From Arsenophonus sp048493715 (GTDB lineage: Bacteria > Pseudomonadota > Gammaproteobacteria > Enterobacterales > Enterobacteriaceae): a DNA stretch of 64,000 bases. Location of the stretch: the NCBI GenBank assembly GCA_048493715.1, contig JBGDCZ010000007.1, positions 1 to 64,000 of the forward strand. The letters run 5' to 3'. Each line of letters starts with the position of its first letter. Within the stretch, counting starts at the first letter, position 1. This document shows positions 1-8,742 of this stretch, in pieces. Made by a program: the position numbers and the translations under genes. The notes beneath the pieces were generated by a model. It searched no databases, was not told the origin of the DNA, and was given only the letters and a program-made list of their open reading frames with translations.

Positions 1-469
1 GTTTTTTAAACCAAAAAAGTGAAATTTAAGGTTGACTTTAAAGACGCTTACTAAGACTTTGACTACTACCAACACGTTCTAGTTGACCATATTCAATCAC
101 GCGCAATAATTTTTCCTGCACAATCATTGGTACGGTTACTAGTTCATCAAGAAAAAGGGGGCCACTATCAGCACACTCAAATCGACCTAAATGCCTTTTT
201 TGTGCGCCAGTAAATGCGTCAGCGTAATGGCAAAATAGTTCGGAATCTAACGAATTTTCATTCGGCACTGCAATTAAGCAAAATAAACGGTCCTGCCAAC
301 GTGGTGAAAGGTAATGTAGAAGATTGGCAATTAATTCTTTGCCGGTGTCACGTTCACCTGTTACTAAAACTGGTTTGTTCAGTTTGGCAAGCGCTGATGT
401 TTGTTCCAGTATTTCTAAAAAATTATCAGTGATGCCAAGAATATTATCAGTAGATATTTGAGTGGTCAT
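1..469 (-). pseudogene. pspF: pspF remnant, phage-shock sigma-54 activator, N-terminal part
   Basis: PspF is the AAA+ enhancer-binding protein that drives sigma-54 transcription of pspABCDE. The open frame (38..469) matches the first ~140 residues of the 325-residue family: Walker A reads GERDTGKE, Walker B region FLDEL, and the block EKLLRVIEYGQLERVGSSQ is clear. After SSQSLSKRL a stop follows, and PspF-like sequence (KVNLKF) resumes in another frame to the window edge, so a frameshift lies near position 38. The sigma-54 contact loop reads DAFTGA instead of GAFTGA. The start chosen is the ATG at 469, giving MTTQISTDNILG, which aligns with the family N-terminus; a longer reading to 502 has no support. 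Divergent from the pspA remnant, as in E. coli. Almost certainly inactive. Confidence 0.85.
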
Positions 470-578
470 TTTCATTACTATATCAATTATAGCAAAATTC
501 ATATAAAATATAACTTAATAAAAACAAATATATTTCATAGTGTTATATCAAATTGACACGAATATTGTCTATTGATTC

Positions 579-1147
579 CGCTTAATGATCCAAGAAATGG
601 AAGATATGTTAGTTGAGTCCCGATCAATTTCGGTACGTACTTTAACTGAACAAAAAGGATTAGAACGTCGGATTGCAATTGGTGAAAAGCAAGTTATACA
701 ATGGCAGGAAAAAGCAGAATTGGCGTTAGTTAAAGATAAAGAAGATTTAGCTCGTGCAGCATTAATTGAAAAGCAAAAAGTTGTTACTATTATTGACACC
801 CTTAAAAGTGAGTTAATCATAGTCAATTAAACTTAGTGCGTATGAAAGGTGAAGTTGCTGAATTAGAACAAAAACTGACTGAAACGCTTACAAAGCAGCA
901 GGCTATGCTATTAAGACATCAAGCTGCACAATCCAGCCGTGATGTACGTCGTCAGTTAGATAGTGGTAAATTGGATGAAGCTCTTGCGCGTTTTGAACAG
1001 CGAATTGATCATATGGAAAGTGAAGCGCAAAACTATCATTTAGGTAAACAAAAATCTTTAGAGCAGCATTTTGCTGAACTGAAAGCTGATGATGAAATCA
1101 GCGAGCAATTGGCTGTGTTAAAAGCTAAACTGAAGAAAGAAGAGTAA
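579..1147 (+). pseudogene. pspA: pspA remnant, phage shock protein A
   Basis: PspA (222 residues in E. coli) is a coiled-coil IM30-family protein that binds stressed inner membrane and inhibits PspF. Two blocks match: 579..830 (RLMIQEMEDMLVESRS to the end of the second helix) and 836..1147 in another frame (MKGEVAELEQKL to LKAKLKKEE, including QSSRDVRRQLDSGKLDEA). A frameshift at ~826-836 separates them. The first ~30 residues, which form the amphipathic membrane-binding helix, are missing, and an in-frame TGA lies just upstream of the homology. The family motif ARFESFERRID is shortened to ARFEQRID. Followed by pspB and pspC on the same strand. Non-functional as read. Confidence 0.88.
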
Positions 1148-1186
1148 TTATTGGTAGCCAAAATTAATGATGAATAAGGAAATGTG

Positions 1187-1425
1187 ATGGGTTCTATATT
1201 ATTTATTGGGTTAGTTTTATTGATCTTTGTTACTTTTATTCTACCTATTTGGTTATGGTGTCACTATGGTAAAAAAAAAAAAAAAGTAATAACCATGGTC
1301 AATTAACGCAGAATGAGATCCAGCGACTAACGCATTTAGCAGAGCGAGCGCAACACATGCAGCAACGTATCAAAGCGCTGGAAGATATTCTAGATGCAGA
1401 TCATCCAAATTGGAGGCAAATATAA
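1187..1425 (+). pseudogene. pspB: pspB with frameshift in a 15-A tract
   Basis: PspB is a ~74-residue inner-membrane partner of PspC in the phage shock response. Frame 1 starts at ATG 1187 (AAGGA at 1176-1180) and encodes the transmembrane segment ending PIWLWCHYGKKKKK. It runs through fifteen A (1271-1285) and stops at 1305-ish (TAA after VITMVN). The rest of PspB continues in another frame: SNNHGQLTQNEIQRLTHLAE, then the coiled coil ending DADHPNWRQI, stop 1423-1425, overlapping the pspC ATG. Sixteen or thirteen A would restore one frame. Everything else about the gene, including family length and coupling to pspC, looks intact. It may be a true pseudogene or be partly rescued by polymerase slippage on the A tract. 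Confidence 0.85.
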
Positions 1426-1784
1426 TGACAAAAATGGGTAATCGAAAACTTTATCGTCGCACTGATCAGCGTATGATTGGTGGGGTTTGTGTGGGGTTAG
1501 CACATTACTTTGATTTACCTGTTAACTTAGTACGCGCGCTGGCTGTTGTGGCGTTATTCTTGGGATTTTTTGCCATCACCATAGTTATTTATCTGTTAAT
1601 GTGGTTTTTTATTGAACCGGCGCCTGCTGGCTATCAGGATGAAACGGATAGTGGTGTTAAGGTGACTAAATTACTGAATGAAATCGATCAGCAATTGAAG
1701 GCTGGTGAAAAAAAACTGTGCCAGATGGAACGCTACATCACTTCTGATAGTTTTAGTATTGATAGTCGTATTAATAAATTATAA
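1425..1784 (+). CDS. pspC: phage shock protein C (PspC)
   Basis: PspC is an inner-membrane protein that with PspB senses envelope stress and recruits PspA. The 119 residues match the family length. The N-terminal PspC domain reads RRTDQRMIGGVCVGLAHYFD, followed by a hydrophobic segment at ~residues 40-70 and the C-terminal block CQMERYITSD. The start is the ATG at 1425, overlapping the pspB stop, with GGAGG at 1412-1416. It is the only undamaged psp gene here: pspA and pspB are broken upstream and pspD/E are not seen downstream. Its role without intact partners is uncertain, so it may be retained by chance or have an independent membrane role. Confidence 0.9.
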   Translation: MTKMGNRKLYRRTDQRMIGGVCVGLAHYFDLPVNLVRALAVVALFLGFFAITIVIYLLMWFFIEPAPAGYQDETDSGVKVTKLLNEIDQQLKAGEKKLCQMERYITSDSFSIDSRINKL

Positions 1785-1805
1785 CTATCTACATTTGTCA
1801 CGTTG

Positions 1806-1830
1806 CGGTAGAGTAAATCACACTCTACCG
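1806..1830 (+). terminator. stem-loop after pspC
   Basis: A 9-bp perfect stem (cggtagagt / actctaccg) with a 7-nt loop lies 20 bases after the pspC stop and is followed by a moderately T-rich run (taaaatcattttt). It is probably the end of the psp transcript; the T run is interrupted, so a weak terminator. Confidence 0.55.
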
Positions 1831-2102
1831 TAAAATCATTTTTCCTATCAATTATCAATGAAAATTATCTTAGATTTTAACAGCATAATATGCTACTTGG
1901 AAGACCAAATATTAAATTTTTGTGCACAAAAATGGCGAAAATAGCCATAATTATTGCTATTAATTTCGCTCCGGCTGGAATAATCAGGCTAATGCTAAAA
2001 TATATTGTCGGCAACCTTTGCGGTGGTTTGTGTTAAGATTTATGGAGCCATTGCTGCGTGTAGGTATTGCTAAACTTGTGCGTAATTTGTCGTGGGAGAA
2101 AT
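1831..2102. other. intergenic spacer pspC-ycjX
   Basis: AT-rich spacer with no ORF or recognisable gene remnant. A ribosome binding site (gggaga, 2094-2099) stands just before ycjX. In E. coli pspD and pspE lie here; I could not recognise either. Confidence 0.5.
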
Positions 2103-3500
2103 ATGAAAAGGTTGCGAAGTGAACTCAGTCAACTTATCAATCGGAGCGTTGACCGTCATGTCCGTTTGGCGGTTACAGGAGTTAGCCGCAGTGGTAAAAC
2201 CGCATTTATCACCTCGCTGGTTAATCAGTTACTGCATGTGCACAGTGGTGCTCGTTTACCACTATTTTCAGTCGCAAGAGACGGTCGTCTTTTCGGCGCC
2301 AAAAGGATCCCGCAAAATCATTTTAATATTCCACGTTTTGCTTATGATGAAAGTATAGAGGCATTGTACCGTTCTCCGCCTCAATGGCCTGTGCCTACGC
2401 GTGGTATTAGTGAAATCTGTTTACAGCTCCGCTATCGATCACAAGCGAGTTTGTTACGCCATTTTAAAGAAACTTCTAATTTATATATAGAAATTATTGA
2501 TTATCCAGGTGAATGGTTACTAGATCTGCCTATGTTGCATCAGGACTATTTTAGTTGGTCATGGCAAATGCAATTGCTATTGAAAAGCCGTCGTAATGAA
2601 GGGGCGGAGCAATGGTTGCAACTTTGCCAACAGTGCGATCCTTTTGCACCGGCTGATGAGACATTGTTAGCTAATATTGCTCAAGCTTACACCGATTACT
2701 TGTTTTTTTGTAAGCAACAGGGGCAATATTTTATTCAGCCAGGGCGATTTATCTTACCTGGTGAGCTTGCTGGCGCTCCGGTGCTGCAATTTTTTCCCTG
2801 GCTCAATATTGAGGCAATAGATGAGCAGCAATTAAAACAAGCGGAAAAACAATCTAATATTGGTATGCTGCAACAGCGTTATAACTATTATTGCCAGAGA
2901 ATTATAAAGCGTTTTTATAAAGAATATTTTCAACATTTTGATCGGCAAATTGTTTTGGTTGATTGTTTACAACCGTTAAATAATGGTCCGGCAGCATTTA
3001 ATGATATGCAGGCCGTATTAACACAAATTATGCGCAGTTTTCATTATGGTAAACGGACATTATTGCGACGGATGTTCTCACCTCGTATTGATAAACTACT
3101 TTTCGTGGCTAGTAAGGTTGATCATATAACCCATGATCAACACGCTAATTTAGTTTCATTGCTACAGCAATTGGTCGCTGCAGCCTGGCAAAATGCTGCT
3201 TTTGAAGGGATCAGTCTGGATTGTATTACCTTGGCATCAATTCAGGCAACGGAAAACGGCATTATTGAATATCAGGGAGAACGATTACCTGCATTAAAGG
3301 GACATAGGTTAAGTGATGGTCGGTTAATGACCTTCTTTCCAGGGGAAGTACCACGGTGTTTGCCTGATGCTGATTTTTGGTTAAAACAGGGATTTGATTT
3401 TGAATCTTTTCGACCTCGTGCAACAGCGACTGATCACTCTCTTGCTCATATTCGATTAGATAGTGCCTTAGAATTTCTACTCGGAGATAAATTGAAATGA
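2103..3500 (+). CDS. ycjX: YcjX family P-loop GTPase-like protein
   Basis: YcjX is a conserved DUF463 P-loop NTPase of unclear function, linked to the psp regulon in enterobacteria. The 465 residues equal the E. coli length. The P-loop is visible as GVSRSGKTAF (~residues 31-40), and the conserved block IIDYPGEWLLDLPML gives a switch-like DxPG motif. The start is ATG 2103 (MKRLRSEL), preceded by gggaga; an in-frame start further upstream gives a 12-residue extension absent from the family. It overlaps ycjF by 4 bases (ATGA), so the two are translationally coupled. Intact, although its psp neighbours are broken. Confidence 0.93.
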   Translation: MKRLRSELSQLINRSVDRHVRLAVTGVSRSGKTAFITSLVNQLLHVHSGARLPLFSVARDGRLFGAKRIPQNHFNIPRFAYDESIEALYRSPPQWPVPTRGISEICLQLRYRSQASLLRHFKETSNLYIEIIDYPGEWLLDLPMLHQDYFSWSWQMQLLLKSRRNEGAEQWLQLCQQCDPFAPADETLLANIAQAYTDYLFFCKQQGQYFIQPGRFILPGELAGAPVLQFFPWLNIEAIDEQQLKQAEKQSNIGMLQQRYNYYCQRIIKRFYKEYFQHFDRQIVLVDCLQPLNNGPAAFNDMQAVLTQIMRSFHYGKRTLLRRMFSPRIDKLLFVASKVDHITHDQHANLVSLLQQLVAAAWQNAAFEGISLDCITLASIQATENGIIEYQGERLPALKGHRLSDGRLMTFFPGEVPRCLPDADFWLKQGFDFESFRPRATATDHSLAHIRLDSALEFLLGDKLK

Positions 3501-4558
3501 GTAGACCGCTAAAATCCCGTATCGACTTTGATGAGTCTTTACCGTCAAAGAAAAAACCGATTTTAAAAAAAGCAAAAGTGTTTGATAAATTGACGCCTGA
3601 ACAGTTTGAAGCCATTAGTGATGGAACAGAAAATGACGATCGAGAAGGTGAGGTTGAGGCCATGGTTAATACTGTGCTTAAACCTTGCTATAGTTTTTGG
3701 TGTAAACTGATCATAGCTGCCTTAAGCTTAATAGCAATTAGTATTATTGCCCAGACAGGGCAATGGATTTACCAAGCATGGATAATGCAAAATTGGGTTT
3801 CTTTAGCTATTGCTGCTGCTGGAGGCTTAATTATTGTTGCGGCCGTTGGAACCATAATCACTGAATGGCGGCGGCTTTATTATTTAAAAGAACGTAGCCA
3901 AGAACGCCTGCAGGTCAAAGCATTTTTACAAAGTCATGGTATGCATGGTGGGCGTGAATTTTGCCAAAAATTAGCCAGCCAATCGGCGATTGGTTTAGAT
4001 CATCCAGCGATAAAGCGTTGGCAAATAATGATCGATGATAGCCATAATGATAAGGAAGTTGTAACCCTTTATAGTCAATTAGTCCAACCTATTTTGGACC
4101 AACAAGCCAGAAAAGAGATCAATCGCTCATCAGCGGAATCGGCTTTAATGATTGCAGTTAGTCCGTTGGCAATGGTCGATATGGCATTTATTGCTTGGCG
4201 TAATATTCGTTTAATTAATCGGATTGCAATTATTTATGGTATTGAACTAGGTTATTATAGCCGTATTCGGTTATTTAAAATGGTATTACTTAATATTGCT
4301 TTTGCTGGAACAACCGAATTAGTACATGAAATTGGCATTGATTGGTTATCGCAAGATATTATGGCAAGGCTCTCTACTCGAGCGGCACAAGGGATCGGGG
4401 CGGGTTTACTAACGGCCAGATTAGGTATTAAAACGATGGAGTTATGCCGTCCTTTACCGTGGATGGATGATAAACCTAAATTGGCTGATTTTCGTCTCCA
4501 ATTATTAAGTCAATTAAAAAACATTATGCCAAAGCCAATTAATTATAAAAATGTTTAA
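3497..4558 (+). CDS. ycjF: YcjF inner-membrane protein, DUF697
   Basis: YcjF is a 353-residue inner-membrane protein of unknown role that always pairs with YcjX. The length here is exactly 353. After a charged cytoplasmic N-terminus (SRPLKSRIDFDES) there are two hydrophobic segments at about residues 70-120, then the DUF697 domain with SAESALMIAVSPLAMVDMAF. The ATG overlaps the ycjX stop. Immediately downstream is a hexamer tandem repeat. Intact. Confidence 0.93.
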   Translation: MSRPLKSRIDFDESLPSKKKPILKKAKVFDKLTPEQFEAISDGTENDDREGEVEAMVNTVLKPCYSFWCKLIIAALSLIAISIIAQTGQWIYQAWIMQNWVSLAIAAAGGLIIVAAVGTIITEWRRLYYLKERSQERLQVKAFLQSHGMHGGREFCQKLASQSAIGLDHPAIKRWQIMIDDSHNDKEVVTLYSQLVQPILDQQARKEINRSSAESALMIAVSPLAMVDMAFIAWRNIRLINRIAIIYGIELGYYSRIRLFKMVLLNIAFAGTTELVHEIGIDWLSQDIMARLSTRAAQGIGAGLLTARLGIKTMELCRPLPWMDDKPKLADFRLQLLSQLKNIMPKPINYKNV

Positions 4559-4572
4559 CTGATTTATTCATT

Positions 4573-4620
4573 ATTAAGATTAAGATTAAGATTAAGATTA
4601 AGATTAAGATTAAGATTAAA
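4573..4620. repeat. tandem hexamer (ATTAAG) x7 plus one variant
   Basis: Seven perfect ATTAAG units (4573-4614) are followed by ATTAAA, 14 bases after the ycjF stop and ~140 bases before tyrR. It is a simple-sequence tract that can change copy number by slippage. It is non-coding here. Confidence 0.95.
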
Positions 4621-4759
4621 ATTAATTAAGTCATTGTTAGGAAAGTCCATTATGTCATTCATTTTTTAATCAAGCACAGTTTTTCTATGGTAGCTTAATA
4701 AATAAAAATGCATACTTAGCAAATTAAATAGTCAATATATAGATATAAGGTTCTTAGTT

Positions 4760-6325
4760 ATGCGATTAGAAGTGATTTGTCAAGATCGAATTGGTTTGAC
4801 GCGTGAATTGCTTGATTTACTTGTTTTACAAAATATTGACCTTGAAGGGATTGAAATTTCACCCAATCGTAATATTTATCTCAAATTTTCTCAAATCGAT
4901 ACCATAACGTTTCAACTGTTAATAACTGAAATCAGGCGTATTCGTGGTGTTAAAGATGTTAAGACAGTATCTTTTATGCCTTCTGAACATGAAAAAGAGT
5001 TATTGTTGACTTTATTAAATATTTTTCCTGATCCTATTTTTTCGGTTAATGCTAAAGCCAATATCGAATTAGCCAATGCAGAGATGTTAAAATTGTTTGC
5101 TATTGGTAGTAACCAGTTAGAAGAAAAAAAGTTTAATCAGCTAATTAATCATCAGCGGTTAGTAAAATTACTAGAGCAAAATAATCCACAGCCTTATTCA
5201 GAACAAGTAACTATCAAAGGCAATAAATATCTGCTTCAAGTCACACCAATTAACAGCCCAAAAGTTACTGGAACGGCTGAAAATGCAGGCGCCATCATTT
5301 TACTAAAGGCATTACCGGCTAAGCAGTATTACCAGCAAGGTAGCGTTGATGGTACCGATAGTTTTGCCCACATTGTTGCGGTAAGTCCCAAAATGAGCCA
5401 GCTGGTCGAGCAGTTGAAAGAAATTGCATTACTTGATGAACCACTTTTATTAGTAGGTGAAACGGGAACCGGTAAAGATATTTTGGCCAAAGCTTGTCAC
5501 TTACAGAGTATGAGAGGCGATAAACCTTTTTTAGGTCTAAATTGTGCATCGATGCCGGAGGATGTAGTAGAAAGTGAACTATTTGGTTATGCAGAAGGAG
5601 CTTACCCAAATGCTATTGAGGCCAAAAAAGGCTTTTTTGAGCAAGCGAATGGTGGAACTGTTTTACTTGATGAGATTGGTGAAATGTCGTCCCAGATGCA
5701 GATCAAACTGTTGCGTTTCTTAAACGATGGTACTTTTCGTCGGGTAGGTGAGGAACAAGAAGTAAAAGTTGATGTTAGGGTGATCTGCGCGACGCAAAAA
5801 AATTTGTTAGAATTAGTCGAGAAGGGGCAATTCAGACGAGATCTTTACTATCGTTTACATGTTTTAACGGTGACTTTACCACCACTACGTGAACGGCAAG
5901 CTGATATTATGCCGCTTACAGAAGAATTTATTAGACAATTTTCACGAAAAAAAGGGATTATCAAAATAAAAATTTCCCATAAGTTAGGTGATTATCTTGC
6001 TAATTATCATTGGCCTGGTAATGTAAGGCAGCTACGTAATGTTGTCTATCAGGCTTTAATTCAATTGAATGAACGAGAGTTAAAACCGCAACATATTAAT
6101 TTGCCGGATTTAAAAGATATTTCACTATTTACAGCCGATCAGTTAAATGGCACGCTGGATGAGCTTACAAAACATTTTGAAGCTTCAATATTGGCTCGGC
6201 TTTATCAAGATTATCCAAGTACTCGCAAATTAGCCAAGCGACTTAATGTATCGCATACGGCAATTGCTAATAAGTTGCGTGAGCATGGCTTAAGCCATAA
6301 AAAAGAGAGTGAAGGTAAGTCATAG
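4760..6325 (+). CDS. tyrR: TyrR, aromatic amino acid transcriptional regulator
   Basis: TyrR represses or activates aromatic amino acid synthesis and transport genes in response to Tyr, Phe and Trp. The domains are in order: ACT (MRLEVICQDRIGLTRELLDL, 1-70), PAS (~80-190), AAA+ (~205-430, Walker A GETGTGKD near residue 233, Walker B VLLDEIGEM) and a Fis-type HTH at the end (YPSTRKLAKRLNVSHTAIANKLRE). The length of 521 exceeds the E. coli 513, because residues EGAYPNAIEA form an insertion where E. coli TyrR has lost the sigma-54 GAFTGA loop. Intact, even though the trp operon in this window is destroyed; aroF/tyr-type targets must lie elsewhere. Confidence 0.95.
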   Translation: MRLEVICQDRIGLTRELLDLLVLQNIDLEGIEISPNRNIYLKFSQIDTITFQLLITEIRRIRGVKDVKTVSFMPSEHEKELLLTLLNIFPDPIFSVNAKANIELANAEMLKLFAIGSNQLEEKKFNQLINHQRLVKLLEQNNPQPYSEQVTIKGNKYLLQVTPINSPKVTGTAENAGAIILLKALPAKQYYQQGSVDGTDSFAHIVAVSPKMSQLVEQLKEIALLDEPLLLVGETGTGKDILAKACHLQSMRGDKPFLGLNCASMPEDVVESELFGYAEGAYPNAIEAKKGFFEQANGGTVLLDEIGEMSSQMQIKLLRFLNDGTFRRVGEEQEVKVDVRVICATQKNLLELVEKGQFRRDLYYRLHVLTVTLPPLRERQADIMPLTEEFIRQFSRKKGIIKIKISHKLGDYLANYHWPGNVRQLRNVVYQALIQLNERELKPQHINLPDLKDISLFTADQLNGTLDELTKHFEASILARLYQDYPSTRKLAKRLNVSHTAIANKLREHGLSHKKESEGKS

Positions 6326-6339
6326 TGTCTCAGAAATTG

Positions 6340-6367
6340 AGATAGTGATAAGTTTCTATCGCTATCT
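6340..6367. terminator. stem-loop between convergent tyrR and tpx
   Basis: An 11-bp stem (agatagtgata / tatcgctatct, one G-U pair) with a 6-nt loop lies between the two 3' ends. There is no strong T run on either side, so terminator function is plausible but unproven. Confidence 0.4.
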
Positions 6368-6424
6368 GATTAAAACCCAAACGGATAGCTCAATTAAAAC
6401 AGATAGTTATATAGAGTATGGCTA

Positions 6425-6931
6425 TTATGATTTTAATGCATTAAGTGCCGCATCATAATTGGGCTCATGGGTAATTTCATCAACTAATTCACTATAAATG
6501 ACTTTATCGTTTTCATCGAGAATAACCACTGCTCGAGCCGTTAATCCTTTTAATGGCCCGGAGTTCAATTTTACTCCATAGTCTTTACTAAAGGTTGGCG
6601 CACGGAAGATTGATAATGTAACCACATTATCTAATGCTTCTGCACCACAAAAACGGGTTTGAGCAAAAGGAAGATCGGTTGAGATACACAATACAACGCT
6701 GTTTTCTAGTTGACTGATCAGTTGGTTAAACTTGCGAACAGAGGTGGCGCATACACTGGTATCAATACTGGGAAATATATTAAGAATTTTTCGTTTGCCT
6801 TGATAATCAGACAAAGATTTTTCTGTAAGATCAGTGGCCACTAATATGAATTCTTTAGCTTTATCACCAGCTTGCAAGAAAGTACCTTCGATAGTAACGG
6901 GTTCCCCTTTAAATTTTGTACTGGCTGACAT
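6425..6931 (-). CDS. tpx: Tpx, lipid hydroperoxide peroxidase (thiol peroxidase)
   Basis: Tpx is a thioredoxin-dependent atypical 2-Cys peroxiredoxin that removes organic hydroperoxides. The 168 residues equal the E. coli length. The peroxidatic cysteine is C61 in IDTSVCATSVRKFNQ and the resolving cysteine is C95 in RFCGAEAL, the canonical pair. The ATG at 6931 has a SD-like AGGAA upstream. Convergent with tyrR as in E. coli. Intact, and more notable because periplasmic SodC is broken in this window. Confidence 0.96.
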   Translation of the reverse strand: MSASTKFKGEPVTIEGTFLQAGDKAKEFILVATDLTEKSLSDYQGKRKILNIFPSIDTSVCATSVRKFNQLISQLENSVVLCISTDLPFAQTRFCGAEALDNVVTLSIFRAPTFSKDYGVKLNSGPLKGLTARAVVILDENDKVIYSELVDEITHEPNYDAALNALKS

Positions 6932-7092
6932 CTTATCTTTCCTTCAACTTAATAGCATTTATTTTAACGATTCTAAATGAAAATGGTTAAGTTGCCTAGC
7001 TAAATTGTTGATTATGCCCCGTTATATCTAATTATTTTAACCAGATTATTTTCTATAATTAGAATAAACTCGAGATATAATACGAAAATCTG

Positions 7093-8652
7093 TTGCTTAG
7101 CTATAAGACAGCACTAGCAATATGCTTTTTTAATTGTATCGTGATTTTTAGACCTGTAGTGGCAGCATTGGTGCCTAAAGGGGAGCTTTTATCTGATAAA
7201 CAAGAAGTGGTTAGGCAGATTAATAAGAATCCTACTTCTTTTGATCCTATTAGAATGGTTGGATTAGCTGAAGCACATGTGATACGAGATTTGTTTATAG
7301 GATTAACTAATCAAGATGAAGCGGCTGTCCTATTCCAGGCGTAGCCATTCGATGGTCAACTGCCGGTAATCGGATTTGTTTTTTATTTGGCCGGATGCAA
7401 AATGGTCAAATGGTGACCCTGTCACGGATAAAGATTCTGTCTATAGCTGGCGCCGTTTAGTTGATCCTATAAATCATTCACCTTTTGCTTACTTTGCCAC
7501 CTTGGTGGGTATAAGAAATGCGCAAAAAATTATTAATAATGAACTTCCTATCGAGAAGTTAGGTTGGTTAAGCACTGGATAACCATACCTTAAAGGTGAC
7601 TTTAGAGCAGCCCGCACCGTATTTTCTAAATTTCACGACTCATTTTAGTTTTTTTCCGGTTAATCAAAAAATTATTGCCAGATATGGCCAAAAATGGCTC
7701 ACACCAACTAATTTAGTGGGTAATGATGCTTTTATTCTATCTGATCATATTGTTGGTGAAAAAATTGTTTTGCTACCTAACCGATATTATTGGGATCATA
7801 AAAATACGGTTTTAACTAAAGTTACTTTTTTGCCAATCAAGTAAAGAGCTTGTGTATGGCAAAGTTATTTTGCCGGTGATATTATAGAAATTGAATTTTT
7901 GCCTGAGCATTATAGATAGCAAATTATTACTATGCTTTTAATACACAAAAGCCACCCAACCCACTATGATTCCAGAGTCAGAAGAGCTCTGGCAGTATCA
8001 ATTAATAGGTAAATTATTACTAATAAAACATTAGGCAATGTAGATAAACTCGCCTATCGTTTTACGCCAGAGATAATAGTGGATTTCGTATCTGAAATAG
8101 GGTTTTATGATGGTTATGTTCAAAAAGAGTTGGATAAGCAAGCCAGAGTTCTATTACATTTAGCGGGATTTAGTCGCCATAATTCCTTAAGGCTTTCGCT
8201 GGTATATAACAATCTAGAAAATAATAGAAAAGTTGCCATTGCCTCTATGTGGAAAAGAAAGTTAGGTGCAGAGGTAACCTTGATTAATCAGGAATGGTGA
8301 TAGTCGTAATTCCGGTAATTTTAATGTTCTGGGAGCTGCCAGAATCGCTGAATATAATGAGCCTTCAAGTTTTTTAAGGATCATGACATCTTCTAACCGT
8401 GATAATTGGTCAAAATTCCAAAATAAGGGTTATGATGAAATTATTGCCTCAGCGATGATGGAAAAGAATAGTAAAAATCACAATCGATTTTATAATCGAG
8501 CAGAAAAAATGCTGTTATCACCATCACCTCTTGCGCCAATTTATTATTACTGCCGTGGGTATTTAATTAAACCTTGGTTAAAGGGTTATCCAGTCAATAA
8601 TCCAAAAAATGTCAGTTATAGTCATACACTGTATGTTATTAAACACAATTAA
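7093..8652 (+). pseudogene. mppA: mppA remnant, murein tripeptide/oligopeptide-binding protein
   Basis: MppA is the periplasmic binding protein that feeds murein tripeptide to the Opp transporter (~537 residues). Homologous blocks lie in several frames: 7093-7344 (signal peptide, then KQEVVRQINKNPTSFDP and VIRDLFIGLTNQDE), 7376-7582 (AKWSNGDPVTDKDSVYSWRR), 7575-7844 (DNHTLKVTLEQPAPYF to LTKVTFLPIK), 8079-8300 (VAIASMWKRKLGAEVTL) and 8310-8652 (ending LIKPWLKGYPVNNPKNVSYS). There are at least four frameshifts, plus internal stops and a deletion around 7850-8050. The first codon available is TTG. It stands next to tpx, matching E. coli gene order (ldlE, between them in E. coli, is gone). MppA fits better than OppA because of location and the C-terminal sequence. 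Confidence 0.85.
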
Positions 8653-8742
8653 ATAATGGATTAGCATGCAGGATAAAGGGCATCGGTTACCATGCATGCC
8701 CTGCAGTAACAATTTGTTATGAAAATTATAGTGTTGACATCT

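Noticed and set aside
4573..4620. Hexamer array as a CRISPR-like repeat.
   Set aside because: No spacers between units, and the unit is 6 bp; simple microsatellite.
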